Origin: Chitinophaga pinensis
GTDB taxonomy: Bacteria; Bacteroidota; Bacteroidia; Flavobacteriales_D; Crocinitomicaceae
Assembly: GCA_943324565.2 (NCBI GenBank)
Contig: CALPMC020000011.1
Coordinates: 1-47,675, forward strand
Direction of reading: 5' to 3'
DNA: 47,675 nucleotides
Made by a program: the position numbers and the translations under genes. The notes beneath the pieces were generated by a model that was not told the origin of the DNA, made no database searches, and saw only the letters and a program-made list of their open reading frames with translations. Below, one piece after another: positions 27,644 through 36,789 of the stretch; position 1 is the first letter of the stretch; every line of letters starts with the position of its first letter.

Positions 27644-27758
27644 AACCATGAAAAAAGCAGTGTTTTCATTTCTTTACCCAATCAAGGTCATAATTTCATT
27701 AACGAAAACACCGATTTTCAAGAAGAAATTGAAAAGATTTTTAATAGAAATGTATAGC
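27644..27758 (+). pseudogene. Possible alpha/beta-hydrolase C-terminal fragment, frameshifted
   Basis: One frame (27644-27721) reads NHEKSSVFISLPNQGHNFIN then ENTDFQ. The neighbouring frame continues as KEEIEKIFNRNV to a TAG at 27756-27758. Joined, this looks like the catalytic-His end of an alpha/beta hydrolase (LPNQGHN...). A run of A residues near 27720 is where the frames switch. No upstream part of such a gene is present, so this would be a short relic. Identification rests on a brief motif and is tentative. Confidence 0.3.
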
Positions 27759-27834
27759 AATAGCTAAGAAATTGGTTTTCTTGGATATTTAATCATATTC
27801 GTTTTCTCTTGAAATACAATTAATTTTACGTACT

Positions 27835-29787
27835 TTAAAAACTCACCAATTTCAAACGTTTATGCTGACCTTTAGAAATTTGAATTTCAACTAAATAAGT
27901 TCCATTTCCGAAAGAACGTAAGTCTATTTTTTCAGAAGGAATAATCGATTTCGAGTAAATTTTCTTTCCATTCATAGTGTAAATTTCAACCGTTGCATTT
28001 TCAGTTAAATTCCCAATAGAAAACAAACCATTAGTTGGGTTTGGAATAATTTGAAGTTCTTTTTTTGCAATGATTTCACTGATTCCAATTGTATTATCTT
28101 GTGTAATTGATCCAACTTTATTGACAATCCAGTTTTTTGCATCAATCGCCATGTTTCCGGTTATAGTTCCAGAAAAGGGTACCGTAAACAATTCATCATT
28201 ACTTGATATTGAAAATCGAATAGTAGTATCCGCAAGTCCTTGACGAAAAATACGAACATCTATTGGATTAGTAAAAGTAGGAGTAACACTTGGTTTTGAT
28301 GCCGTATGACTAATTTGCATTAACAACTCATTTCCAACTTGACGGTAACGAATAGAATAGATAGGGTAGCCTTCGCCAAAATACCATTGTTCAAAGAAAG
28401 GTGTCAAATTTAAACTTGTTGATTCCATGAATTTATCACGGATGTCAACACCAACGGCAACACTATCCGCAAAATCAGTTTGGAAGGCTCTTAAAGTATT
28501 GAAAAATAGTGTGTCGTTGTTTACTAAGTAACGTAAACTGTGAATAATTGCAGCACCTTTGTCATAAGTGAGTCTTCCACTGAAAATTCTATTCTCATTT
28601 AATGAATCTGTAAACCATACACTCCCTCCAGCTTGCGTCATCACGTTGTTATGAACATCTGTCATGTGTTGTACTTTTTCATTTGGATATAAATTTTCGA
28701 GCATCAAATATTCACTGTAAGAAGCAAAACCTTCGTTCACCCAAATATCTGACCAAGAGGCACAAGTAACATTATCTCCCCACCATTGATGTCCAAGTTC
28801 ATGAGAAGTCAATGTTTTTTCAAAAAATCCTTGAGTGGTCATCGTTTGATGTTCCATTCCTCCTGAAATTGGCGCCATACAATGACCATATTTTTCATCT
28901 TCAAATGGATAGGGACCGTATAAATCGTAAAACAACTCAATAAAGGCAGCCGTTTCATTGATTTCGTCTAAGAAATTCGGTAAGGTTTGAGGATTATCGT
29001 AAATATAGTTTTGAATTAAAATGGGAGCTGGCGCACCAACAGGATTAGCGTATAAATTGTGTTCAACGTATTTGGCTACGGCAACAGAAATCAAATAATA
29101 ATCAATCGGATGACGGTGTTTCCATTCATAGCGTGTGAATCCATTTCCAAGATTTACAACATTTTCCAAAAGACCGTTTGAGCCAGCTTTACAAGAATCA
29201 GGAACCGTAATTTTTATGGAGCAGCTATCGATTTTATCGCGCAAACTTTGTTTCACTGGAAACCATTCGTAAGCAGAAAAAGGTTCAGAAAGCGACCAAA
29301 CAACATGATTTCCCCATGATTGTGAAGTTGCGTAAGTCATTCCTCCACCACCTAAAGGATTGGTTGCAGCAGTTGGTGGGTTTCCTAAATAATCTGTTTC
29401 AATTCTGAAATTTTCTCCAGCAGCAACACTCACAGGAACTTTCAAGGCAGATTGCGAACGAGAATAAGTAACAGGATTCCCATTTACTCGGATTTCCGTA
29501 ATAGTAAAAGTCGAAAAAAGTTCAAAAAGAGCTGAGTCTAAGGCAACTCTTGCATTTGCTTGCATTTCAACTGTTCCTGAAAGATAGGTTGAAGTATTGG
29601 TCATGTTCAAATTCAAACTGTAATAGTTGACATCATATTTTTCAGTTTCTGCAATTTGAGCAACAGACAAGGTTGCACTTTTCAAGGAATGTTCGTGTTT
29701 TGTTCGTTTGGAACAAGTTGTGTTTGTTTCTTGTGCTTGGATAGAAAACGTAGCAAAACAAAGAAAAAAGGAGAATTTTTTTAGCAT
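27835..29787 (-). CDS. M1 family aminopeptidase with T9SS sorting domain
   Basis: The 650-residue protein has a signal peptide (MLKKFSFFLCFATFSIQAQ), an N-terminal beta domain, the exopeptidase motif GGMEH (variant of GxMEN) and the zinc site HELGHQWW...NEGFAS (His329, Glu330, His333, Glu352, the classic HExxH-18-E). From about residue 570 it carries a type A T9SS C-terminal sorting domain (LQIIPNPTNGLFSIGNL...VEIYTMNGKKIYSK...GTYLVEI...KLVSF). It should be secreted through T9SS and attached to the cell surface, removing N-terminal residues from extracellular peptides. It lies next to two POT transporter genes on the same strand, a sensible partner for uptake. Confidence 0.93.
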   Translation of the reverse strand: MLKKFSFFLCFATFSIQAQETNTTCSKRTKHEHSLKSATLSVAQIAETEKYDVNYYSLNLNMTNTSTYLSGTVEMQANARVALDSALFELFSTFTITEIRVNGNPVTYSRSQSALKVPVSVAAGENFRIETDYLGNPPTAATNPLGGGGMTYATSQSWGNHVVWSLSEPFSAYEWFPVKQSLRDKIDSCSIKITVPDSCKAGSNGLLENVVNLGNGFTRYEWKHRHPIDYYLISVAVAKYVEHNLYANPVGAPAPILIQNYIYDNPQTLPNFLDEINETAAFIELFYDLYGPYPFEDEKYGHCMAPISGGMEHQTMTTQGFFEKTLTSHELGHQWWGDNVTCASWSDIWVNEGFASYSEYLMLENLYPNEKVQHMTDVHNNVMTQAGGSVWFTDSLNENRIFSGRLTYDKGAAIIHSLRYLVNNDTLFFNTLRAFQTDFADSVAVGVDIRDKFMESTSLNLTPFFEQWYFGEGYPIYSIRYRQVGNELLMQISHTASKPSVTPTFTNPIDVRIFRQGLADTTIRFSISSNDELFTVPFSGTITGNMAIDAKNWIVNKVGSITQDNTIGISEIIAKKELQIIPNPTNGLFSIGNLTENATVEIYTMNGKKIYSKSIIPSEKIDLRSFGNGTYLVEIQISKGQHKRLKLVSF

Positions 29788-29864
29788 TTTAAAAGAGTTT
29801 ATTGTTTTAGTTTGAAACAGTTTTGGTATGTAAAAATAATTTAATCATTATTTGAATTCTCATT

Positions 29865-31484
29865 CTATTTATAATCTGCGAAGATTTTATTCAGCCATTT
29901 TAGCATTAAAAACATGAGAAGAGAAGCTGCGCAAAGGAGTACTACGTTGACATAGAAGAAATTAGCTTTGTCTTCGTAACCATCCCAAAGCGAACTTAAA
30001 ACACCTGACATTTTGTTTCCAATTGAGGTAGCCAAAAACCAACCTCCCATCATCAATGATGTTAAACGAGGAGGACTTAGTTTTGAAACGAGTGAAAGTC
30101 CCATTGGACTTAGGAAAAGTTCCCCAATTGTAATGACAGCATAAGAACTAATAAACCACCAAGCTGACGATTTTAATAGTCCGTTATTACTCGCATAAAC
30201 AGCACCAACCATTACGAAGCAAGATAAACCAGAAATTAAAAGTCCAAAAGCGATTTTTGTTGGAGTGGAAGGTTCCAATCCTTTTCTGTTTAAAAATCCA
30301 AAAAAGGCAAGTACTAAAGGTGTTAGTGCAATTACCCAAAATGGATTAACGGATTGAAAAATATTGGTGTTAAAAGCATAAATCGTTTCACCTTCTTTTG
30401 GTAGTTTTTCAGCAGGCACGTTTTTAAAATAAGCAGGATAATTCCATTCTTTCAACGTTTTGTCCTTTACACGAAATTGATCGTCCATAACAACAACTGA
30501 GTCTTTAGTATATTTAATTTTTTCTGCAAGAAATAAACCCGACATTGCTGGTTGAATAGCTGTAGGAACTTCTCTATCTGTAAAGCGATCTGCCCACGTA
30601 TTTAAAGTGGAACCGTTTTGTTTGAAAACTGCCCAAAAGGTTATAACAACTGCAAAAATTGCCAACATTGCGGATATAGGTCTTTTTTCTTCCGGCGGTG
30701 ATTTGTATAGTAGTCGTCCGTAAAAAAAGATCACAGGAATACAACCAAAAAGAAAAGCATCGGTTGTTTTTGAGCCCACTAAAGGTTCAGGTAGCAATAA
30801 AGCTAATAAACCAAATCCTACAGCAGGTAAAAGAATAACTCCAAAAATACTCAATAAGCTCATGTCATTTTCAGCTTTTGGTTTAATGACATCCACGTGT
30901 TTGAAGTGTTTAGTTCCCATCCAAAAGATAGCAATTCCAATAAACATTCCTACACCAGCAGCAATAAAGGCAGCATACCAGCCATAAATGTTATAGAGCG
31001 CAGCACCAAAGAAATTACAAACAAAGGCACCAATATTAATTCCCATGTAGAAAATATTGTAACCAGCATCTTTTTTAGCTTTATATTTTTCTTCGTTGTA
31101 AACGTTACCAAGCAATGCTGAAATATTGGGTTTAAAGAAACCATTACCAAAAATAACAAGCATCATGGCAATGTAAAGTGCATTTTTATCGTGGACAGCC
31201 ATCAAACAATAACCTAATCCCATCATGATTCCACCAATTGTAATAGAACGACGATAGCCTAAAATTCTGTCTGCTAAAAGTCCTCCAATAAATGGAGTAA
31301 GGAATACAAAGGCAATAAAAGTCCCATACAAATCAGACGCCTCTGTTTCGTTCATTCCAAAACCTTGCTCAGCATCTTTAAGATAAAGTGTGAAAATTCC
31401 AATCATTAAATAATAACCAAATCGTTCCCACATTTCTGAGAAAAATAAATAGGGAAGAGCCTTAGGGTGTTGTCTTTCTTTCAT
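29865..31484 (-). CDS. POT/PTR2 family proton-dependent peptide transporter
   Basis: The 539-residue membrane protein starts with the POT signature EMWERFGYYLMIGIFTLYL (ExxERF, about residues 17-35). It has many hydrophobic helices, including GNGFFKPNISALLG, NIFYMGINIGAF and a second ...GELFLSPMGLSLVSKLSPPRL block. A soluble stretch of about 90 residues between helices (about 299-378, GSTLNTWADRFTDREV...IFQSVNP) is longer than in its neighbour. Function: import of di- and tripeptides driven by protons across the inner membrane. It follows a second POT gene on the same strand, separated by an intrinsic terminator. Confidence 0.92.
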   Translation of the reverse strand: MKERQHPKALPYLFFSEMWERFGYYLMIGIFTLYLKDAEQGFGMNETEASDLYGTFIAFVFLTPFIGGLLADRILGYRRSITIGGIMMGLGYCLMAVHDKNALYIAMMLVIFGNGFFKPNISALLGNVYNEEKYKAKKDAGYNIFYMGINIGAFVCNFFGAALYNIYGWYAAFIAAGVGMFIGIAIFWMGTKHFKHVDVIKPKAENDMSLLSIFGVILLPAVGFGLLALLLPEPLVGSKTTDAFLFGCIPVIFFYGRLLYKSPPEEKRPISAMLAIFAVVITFWAVFKQNGSTLNTWADRFTDREVPTAIQPAMSGLFLAEKIKYTKDSVVVMDDQFRVKDKTLKEWNYPAYFKNVPAEKLPKEGETIYAFNTNIFQSVNPFWVIALTPLVLAFFGFLNRKGLEPSTPTKIAFGLLISGLSCFVMVGAVYASNNGLLKSSAWWFISSYAVITIGELFLSPMGLSLVSKLSPPRLTSLMMGGWFLATSIGNKMSGVLSSLWDGYEDKANFFYVNVVLLCAASLLMFLMLKWLNKIFADYK

Positions 31485-31498
31485 TGTATTTTATTTTA

Positions 31499-31535
31499 AA
31501 ATAAAAAAGGCTATCAATTAATTTCGATAGCCTTT
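31499..31535 (-). terminator. Intrinsic terminator between the two POT genes
   Basis: On the minus strand a 10-bp stem (AAAGGCTATC / GATAGCCTTT, 31506-31515 with 31526-31535) is followed by a T-rich tract. It lies about 20 bases after the stop of the 31554-32999 transporter and would end that transcript before the next gene. Confidence 0.8.
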
Positions 31536-31553
31536 AGATTTTATTGTATTTGG

Positions 31554-32999
31554 TTATTTAACGCCGTGCATCATTTTAGAAAGTCTGCTTGTCAATAACA
31601 ACATTAACAATCCTAAAGTGATTACAAAAGCTGCAATTGAAACGAAAATTGTAGCTGCTCCAAGTTTCTCAACATACATTGCTATATAGCCTCCCATAAT
31701 ATTTGCTACGAAAGAAGAAAGCATCCAAACGCCCATTAACATTGAAGCTAATTTCAGAGGAGCAAGTTTTGTAACTACTGATAAACCAACAGGAGATAAG
31801 CAAAGTTCCCCAATTGTATGGAAGAAATAAGTCATTACTAACCAAATTAAAGCTGCTTTTTGTGTCACCACTTCTTTATCACCTGATCCAGTTGTTTGAA
31901 CACCATAGGTAGCGAAAAGCATAAATAAGAAACCAATACCTAACAAAATCATACCTAAAGACATTTTAACTGGTGTAGTCAATCTTGCTCCATATTTAGA
32001 ATTCCAGAACCAAGCGAAAATAGGACCTAACGCAACAATGAATAATGGATTAACAGATTGGAAAATAGCTGTAGGAATTTCCCAGCCAAATAAATGACGG
32101 TCGATGTATTTATCAGTGTATAAAGTCATTGATGAACCAGCTTGTTCAAAACCAGCCCAGAAGAAAATAACAAAGAAAGTTAATATGAAAATTACAGTTA
32201 TACGTTGTTTTTCTTCGTGTGTTAGTGGTTGTTTTGCAATTTTTTGATCAACGATTCCATCTGAATTGGTTTCTTGTTTCTTAGCACCTGGTTCCACTCC
32301 GATTTCTAATAAATATTTAGACGATAACCAATTGAAAAGGATTTGACCAATTGCCATTCCGATTGCAGCAGCTAAGAAACCATATTTATAACCATAACTG
32401 ATAATTTCACCGTCAGCACCTTTTGTAGCAAAAACATCATCAGTTAAAATTGCAATAACGATAGGTGCTAATAATGCTCCAAGATTGATACCCATATAAA
32501 AAATGGAGAATGCAGAATCACGACGATTATCGCCGTTTCTGTACAATTGTCCAACCATTGTAGAAATATTTGGTTTAAACATTCCATTACCAAGAATTAA
32601 AAGCAGCAAACCAATTGCTAAACCAACGTGCGTATTAATTGAAAAAAGAACTAATTGACCAAAAAACATTGTAATTCCGCCAATTGTGATTGCTTTTCTT
32701 TGACCGATGAAATTGTCAGCTATGTATCCACCAATAATTGGAGTTAAGTAAACAAATCCTGTGAAGAATCCATAAATTAAAGCCGCTTTATCTCCCGGTA
32801 TGTTTAAACCATTTTCAATCCATAATTTCGTCATGTAAAGCATTAGAATTGCTCTCATTCCATAGTAACTAAAACGCTCCCACATTTCTGTGAAGAACAA
32901 TAAATATAAACCTTTAGGGTGACCGAAAATCGTTCCTTGTGATTCGATTCTGTCAATTAAATCATCGTTTTTGTCAATTAAAACTTCGCTATTTGCCAT
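31554..32999 (-). CDS. POT/PTR2 family proton-dependent peptide transporter
   Basis: The 481-residue protein has the POT signature EMWERFSYYGMRAILMLYM (about residues 36-54), the GNGMFKPNISTMVGQLY helix, the SIFYMGINLGALLAP helix and the late GELCLSPVGLSVVTKLAP motif. It is predicted to import small peptides with protons. It differs from the adjacent 539-residue POT mainly by lacking the long soluble insertion, so the two are paralogues that may differ in substrate. Confidence 0.93.
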   Translation of the reverse strand: MANSEVLIDKNDDLIDRIESQGTIFGHPKGLYLLFFTEMWERFSYYGMRAILMLYMTKLWIENGLNIPGDKAALIYGFFTGFVYLTPIIGGYIADNFIGQRKAITIGGITMFFGQLVLFSINTHVGLAIGLLLLILGNGMFKPNISTMVGQLYRNGDNRRDSAFSIFYMGINLGALLAPIVIAILTDDVFATKGADGEIISYGYKYGFLAAAIGMAIGQILFNWLSSKYLLEIGVEPGAKKQETNSDGIVDQKIAKQPLTHEEKQRITVIFILTFFVIFFWAGFEQAGSSMTLYTDKYIDRHLFGWEIPTAIFQSVNPLFIVALGPIFAWFWNSKYGARLTTPVKMSLGMILLGIGFLFMLFATYGVQTTGSGDKEVVTQKAALIWLVMTYFFHTIGELCLSPVGLSVVTKLAPLKLASMLMGVWMLSSFVANIMGGYIAMYVEKLGAATIFVSIAAFVITLGLLMLLLTSRLSKMMHGVK

Positions 33000-33131
33000 A
33001 TTTTTAAATTTGTTTTCAGCCCGAATTTAATAAAAAATGTTAACGTGGAATTAATTTTCACGAATCAGTGTGAATTAATTGAATCACTAAAATGGATTCT
33101 ACTGAAGGAATGATGTTTTAAAAGAAACAAA

Positions 33132-33139
33132 TACCTTTG
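33132..33139 (+). promoter_or_regulatory. Candidate -7 box upstream of tcdA
   Basis: TACCTTTG fits TAnnTTTG and would place transcription start about 23 bases before the ATG at 33169. A convincing -33 box is not seen at 17-19 bases. Confidence 0.3.
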
Positions 33140-33168
33140 CAACCGATTCAAAATCAATACTTGTAATT

Positions 33169-33903
33169 ATGGAGAAATGGCTAGAGAGAACAGCGTTATT
33201 ATTAAATGATAAAAAAATGCAACAATTAAAAAATGCACATGTTTTAATTGTTGGATTGGGAGGAATAGGTTCGTTTGCAGGTGAATTTATCGCTCGTGCA
33301 GGGATTGGAAAAATGACAATAATTGATGGAGATGTTTTTGATCCAACTAATAAAAATCGTCAATTGACAGCTTTAGACTCAACGATTGGAATCAATAAAG
33401 CAATTGTTTTGGCAGCGCGATTGAAAGATATAAATCCTAATTTAAAAATAAATGTTGTAGAAGAATTTGTACAGCCAGATCGTGTTTGGGCCTTGCTGGA
33501 AGAATTTCAACCAGATTACGTGATGGATTGCATCGACTCTGTTACGCCAAAACTAGAATGGATAAAAGTCTGTAAACGCAAGAAAATCAAAATAATAAGT
33601 CATTTGGGGGCAGGAGGGAAGATCGACCCATCCAAAGTGCAAGTGGCAAAATTAGAACATGCACACAATTGTAAATTAGGAGCACATATCAAGAAACGCT
33701 TGCGTGGTGAAAACATTACTTTAAAAGGAGTGAAGGCAGTTTTTTCAACAGAAATTCAAGATAAAGCCTCACTCAAAATGACCGATGGAACGAATTTCAA
33801 GAAATCATTTTATGGAACTATTAGTTATATGCCGGCACTTTTTGGTTTAATGGGTGCTGCAGAAGTGATTCGCTATTTAACGGAAGAATGGAAAGAGGCT
33901 TGA
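33169..33903 (+). CDS. tcdA: tRNA threonylcarbamoyladenosine dehydratase TcdA
   Basis: The 244-residue ThiF/E1-like enzyme has the nucleotide-binding GLGGIGSFAGEFIARAGIGKMTIIDGDVFDPTNKNRQ (about residues 29-65) and the TcdA/YgdL features WLERTALLLND at the start and AHNCKLGAHIKKRLRGENITLKGVKAVFSTE near the end. TcdA uses ATP to cyclise t6A to ct6A at position 37 of ANN-decoding tRNAs in the cytoplasm. The sulfur-acceptor cysteines of some relatives are absent, as expected for the dehydratase. Confidence 0.9.
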   Translation: MEKWLERTALLLNDKKMQQLKNAHVLIVGLGGIGSFAGEFIARAGIGKMTIIDGDVFDPTNKNRQLTALDSTIGINKAIVLAARLKDINPNLKINVVEEFVQPDRVWALLEEFQPDYVMDCIDSVTPKLEWIKVCKRKKIKIISHLGAGGKIDPSKVQVAKLEHAHNCKLGAHIKKRLRGENITLKGVKAVFSTEIQDKASLKMTDGTNFKKSFYGTISYMPALFGLMGAAEVIRYLTEEWKEA

Positions 33904-33972
33904 AGATTTTTGTCTGAACATTAAAATTAGCGATGAAAAAAAAGTACTTTTAGTTTTTGAAATGTTACCCAA

Positions 33973-34566
33973 ATGAACCTAACCAAAGCAGATTTTCAAA
34001 TTTCACGAGCACAAAAAGAAATACTTAACGGACATAAATCTTTTGTTGTCTGGTTAACTGGATTTTCTGGTTCTGGAAAATCAACTGTTGCGAATCAATT
34101 AGAAATTGCTCTTTTTGAAAAAGGAGTGCGCTCTTTTTGTTTGGATGGTGATAATACGCGTTTGGGAATAAATAAAGATTTAGGTTTTTCATCTGCTGAT
34201 AGGACAGAAAATATTCGTCGCGTGGCAGAAATGGCAAAATTATTTTTGGAATCAGGTACAATCGTAATCACCTCTTTTATTTCACCTTTGATTTCAGACA
34301 GAGAAATGGCAAAAAAGATAATTGGCTCAACTGATTTCGTGGAGGTTTTCATCAATTGTCCATTAGCAATTTGTGAGCAACGCGACGTGAAAGGTTTATA
34401 TGCAAAAGCTAGAAAAGGAGAAATTAAGGATTTTACAGGAATTGATAGTCCTTTCGAAGCACCTTTAAATTCAGACATTGAGTTATTCACTAATCAAAAT
34501 TCTATTGAAGAATGTGTAAAGATTATTTTGGAAAAGATTAGTGAAAAGTTGTTTGTTTCCTTATGA
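33973..34566 (+). CDS. cysC: Adenylylsulfate (APS) kinase
   Basis: The 197-residue kinase has the P-loop GFSGSGKST (30-38), the DGDNTR substrate motif (58-63), DLGFSSADRTENIRR (69-83) and FINCPLAICEQRDVKGLYAKARKGEIKDFTGIDSPFEAP, all standard for CysC. It phosphorylates APS to PAPS. No cysD, cysN, cysH or cysQ is in this window; the gene stands between tcdA and an OmpA protein. It may supply PAPS to a sulfotransferase or belong to an assimilation pathway encoded elsewhere. Confidence 0.92.
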   Translation: MNLTKADFQISRAQKEILNGHKSFVVWLTGFSGSGKSTVANQLEIALFEKGVRSFCLDGDNTRLGINKDLGFSSADRTENIRRVAEMAKLFLESGTIVITSFISPLISDREMAKKIIGSTDFVEVFINCPLAICEQRDVKGLYAKARKGEIKDFTGIDSPFEAPLNSDIELFTNQNSIEECVKIILEKISEKLFVSL

Positions 34567-34749
34567 AGTTTTCTTCTTTAAATCAATTCCTTATAAATTT
34601 TTAAAGTGGAATAAAAAGATCTTCTCATTTCCTTGAATACTAGAATTGTAATGTATTCTATTCAATATTTTATGTTTTTAATAGCTTATTTTGTAACCTT
34701 TTCTATGTTTTGGTCTATAAATTGCTTGGACAACAACAAACTATTAAAT

Positions 34750-36786
34750 ATGCTTAAAAAGCTAATATATCTTTCTCTTTTTTTAAATTTTATTCCTGTT
34801 TTTTCTCAAAATGACCCATGTATAACAAGTGATAAAAAACTTATTAAATTGTTAGCAAACGCAATGAGTGAAGAAACTTTTGAAGAGAAAACGGCAAAAT
34901 TTGCTGAAGCAATGCAAAAGTTTCCTGATAATGCGGAGACTTATTTTTTGTATGCTAAATTATGTAAAAGTGAAGCTTCAATTCTTATGCGTGAGGAAAA
35001 AAACTATTCGAAAGGTGAAGCATTACAAAAAAAAGCTATTCCCTTCTATCAAAATACAGTTAAGAAATGTCCAAATTTTCATGCCGATTGCTATTATATT
35101 GTTGGTGTAACGCTTTTACAAAATGGTGATTTGAAAAATGCACTACCTTATTTTCAAAAATTTGTAGATTTCCCACAAGATGATTTTTCAAAATTGTCTG
35201 AGAATTACTTGCAACAAAAAAAAGAAATTGAATCAATTTTAGAGGACGTAGCATTTGAGAAAATAATGGTCGAAAATCCAGTTCCTTTTGTTCCGAAAAA
35301 AGTACAAATGGTCAGTTCAAACCTTGATGAATATTTTCCGATGATATCACCAGACAATGATTTGTTGTTTTTTACACGTAAAATTGACCGAAAAAATTTA
35401 GGTGACATTTCTTCGAATATTCGCGAGGAATTCAGTATTTCTTCAAGAGAAGATTCCAAAGGGCCTTTCACATCCGGCGATCCATTACCAAAACCATTTA
35501 ATGATGGTAGTTTTTTTAATTATGGAACAGCAACTCTCTCTGTTGATAATAAAGAAATGATTATTTGTGCTTGCAAAGCAGAAAAAGTTTACAATCAAGA
35601 TTACTTAAATTGTGATTTGTACACTACAACATATAGACGAACTGGAAAAGGAGGAAATGATTTTGAATGGACAACTTTGGTGAATATGGGACCTGCCATT
35701 AACACAAAAGATGGGTGGGAAGCACAACCTTCTTTGTCAGCCGATGGAACAATGTTGTTTTTTACATCCTTACGAAAAGGTTCACGAAATGACGATATTT
35801 TTATTTCGGAAAAACAAAAAGATGGCACTTGGAGCAAAGCAAAACCTTTTGATTTGATTAATACGGACGGAAAAGATAAGAGTCCATTTTTTCACCAAGA
35901 TGGAGAGACTTTGTACTTCGTTTCTAATTCTACAAAAAAACGAAAAGGTTTGGGAGGACTGGATATATTTTACATTCGTAAAGAAGGTGAAAAATGGACA
36001 GAACCTAAAAATATTGGTTATCCCATAAATTCGAAGGAAGATGAACTTGGATTGTTTGTGTCGACTAATGGAAAAGAAGCATACTATTCGAGCATGAAAG
36101 AAGGGGATTGGGATATTTATTCCTTTGATTTATATGAAGAGGCGCGACCACAGGAAGTAGTTATTTTGAAGGGTGAATTAGTTGATGATCAAGGAAAACC
36201 AATTCAAGGAGCAGAAGTTGAAATCACTTACAACGATACAGGAGAAAAAACACAGTTTAAGGTTAATGGTGATGATGGGAAATATGCAGCTGTTGTGAAA
36301 GTTTCTCAAAAACAAGATATTACAGTAAGTATCAACAAAGATGGATATGCTTATAATGCCAAAGTAATTGAAAAAGAAACACTAGTTAAAACAGATGCTT
36401 CTGCCGTAAAAACAGGAAAATTAAAAATAGATACGGTTGAAATAGGTAAAGCATTTAGTATTGATGATATTATTTTCGAGAGTGATTCTTACGCATTAAC
36501 AACCAAAAGTAAATACATCTTAAATGGTTTTTCAACTTATTTATTGAAAAATAGCCAACTAAAATTTGCAATTAATGGACACACGGATGATTTAGGAGAC
36601 GATGAAAAAAACCGTCAACTTTCTCAAAATCGTTCGGATGCTGTAAAAAAATATTTGGTAGAAAAAGGAATTGACGAAGGCCGATTAATTGCCAAAGGGT
36701 TTGGAGAAACGAAGCAAAAGTTTCCAAATACGAGCGAATTAAATCGTACAAAAAATCGAAGAACAGAATTTCAAGTTATTAAATAA
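34750..36786 (+). CDS. TPR / PD40 propeller / CarboxypepD-like / OmpA protein, PorE-like
   Basis: From the ATG at 34750 the protein is 678 aa with a signal peptide (MLKKLIYLSLFLNFIPVFSQ). An upstream TTG at 34633 adds 39 hydrophobic residues that look non-coding. In order there is a TPR-like helical region (about residues 30-165), WD40-like PD40 repeats (about 185-465, with DEYFPMISPDNDLLFFTRK, WEAQPSLSADGTMLFFTS and DKSPFFHQDGETLYFVSN), a carboxypeptidase-regulatory-like beta domain (VVILKGELVDDQGKPIQGAEVEI) and a C-terminal OmpA domain with NGHTDDLGDD...NRQLSQNRSDAVKKYL that should bind peptidoglycan. The same order is known for PorE of T9SS, but paralogues are common, so the assignment stays open. 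Confidence 0.88.
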   Translation: MLKKLIYLSLFLNFIPVFSQNDPCITSDKKLIKLLANAMSEETFEEKTAKFAEAMQKFPDNAETYFLYAKLCKSEASILMREEKNYSKGEALQKKAIPFYQNTVKKCPNFHADCYYIVGVTLLQNGDLKNALPYFQKFVDFPQDDFSKLSENYLQQKKEIESILEDVAFEKIMVENPVPFVPKKVQMVSSNLDEYFPMISPDNDLLFFTRKIDRKNLGDISSNIREEFSISSREDSKGPFTSGDPLPKPFNDGSFFNYGTATLSVDNKEMIICACKAEKVYNQDYLNCDLYTTTYRRTGKGGNDFEWTTLVNMGPAINTKDGWEAQPSLSADGTMLFFTSLRKGSRNDDIFISEKQKDGTWSKAKPFDLINTDGKDKSPFFHQDGETLYFVSNSTKKRKGLGGLDIFYIRKEGEKWTEPKNIGYPINSKEDELGLFVSTNGKEAYYSSMKEGDWDIYSFDLYEEARPQEVVILKGELVDDQGKPIQGAEVEITYNDTGEKTQFKVNGDDGKYAAVVKVSQKQDITVSINKDGYAYNAKVIEKETLVKTDASAVKTGKLKIDTVEIGKAFSIDDIIFESDSYALTTKSKYILNGFSTYLLKNSQLKFAINGHTDDLGDDEKNRQLSQNRSDAVKKYLVEKGIDEGRLIAKGFGETKQKFPNTSELNRTKNRRTEFQVIK

Positions 36787-36789
36787 GAT

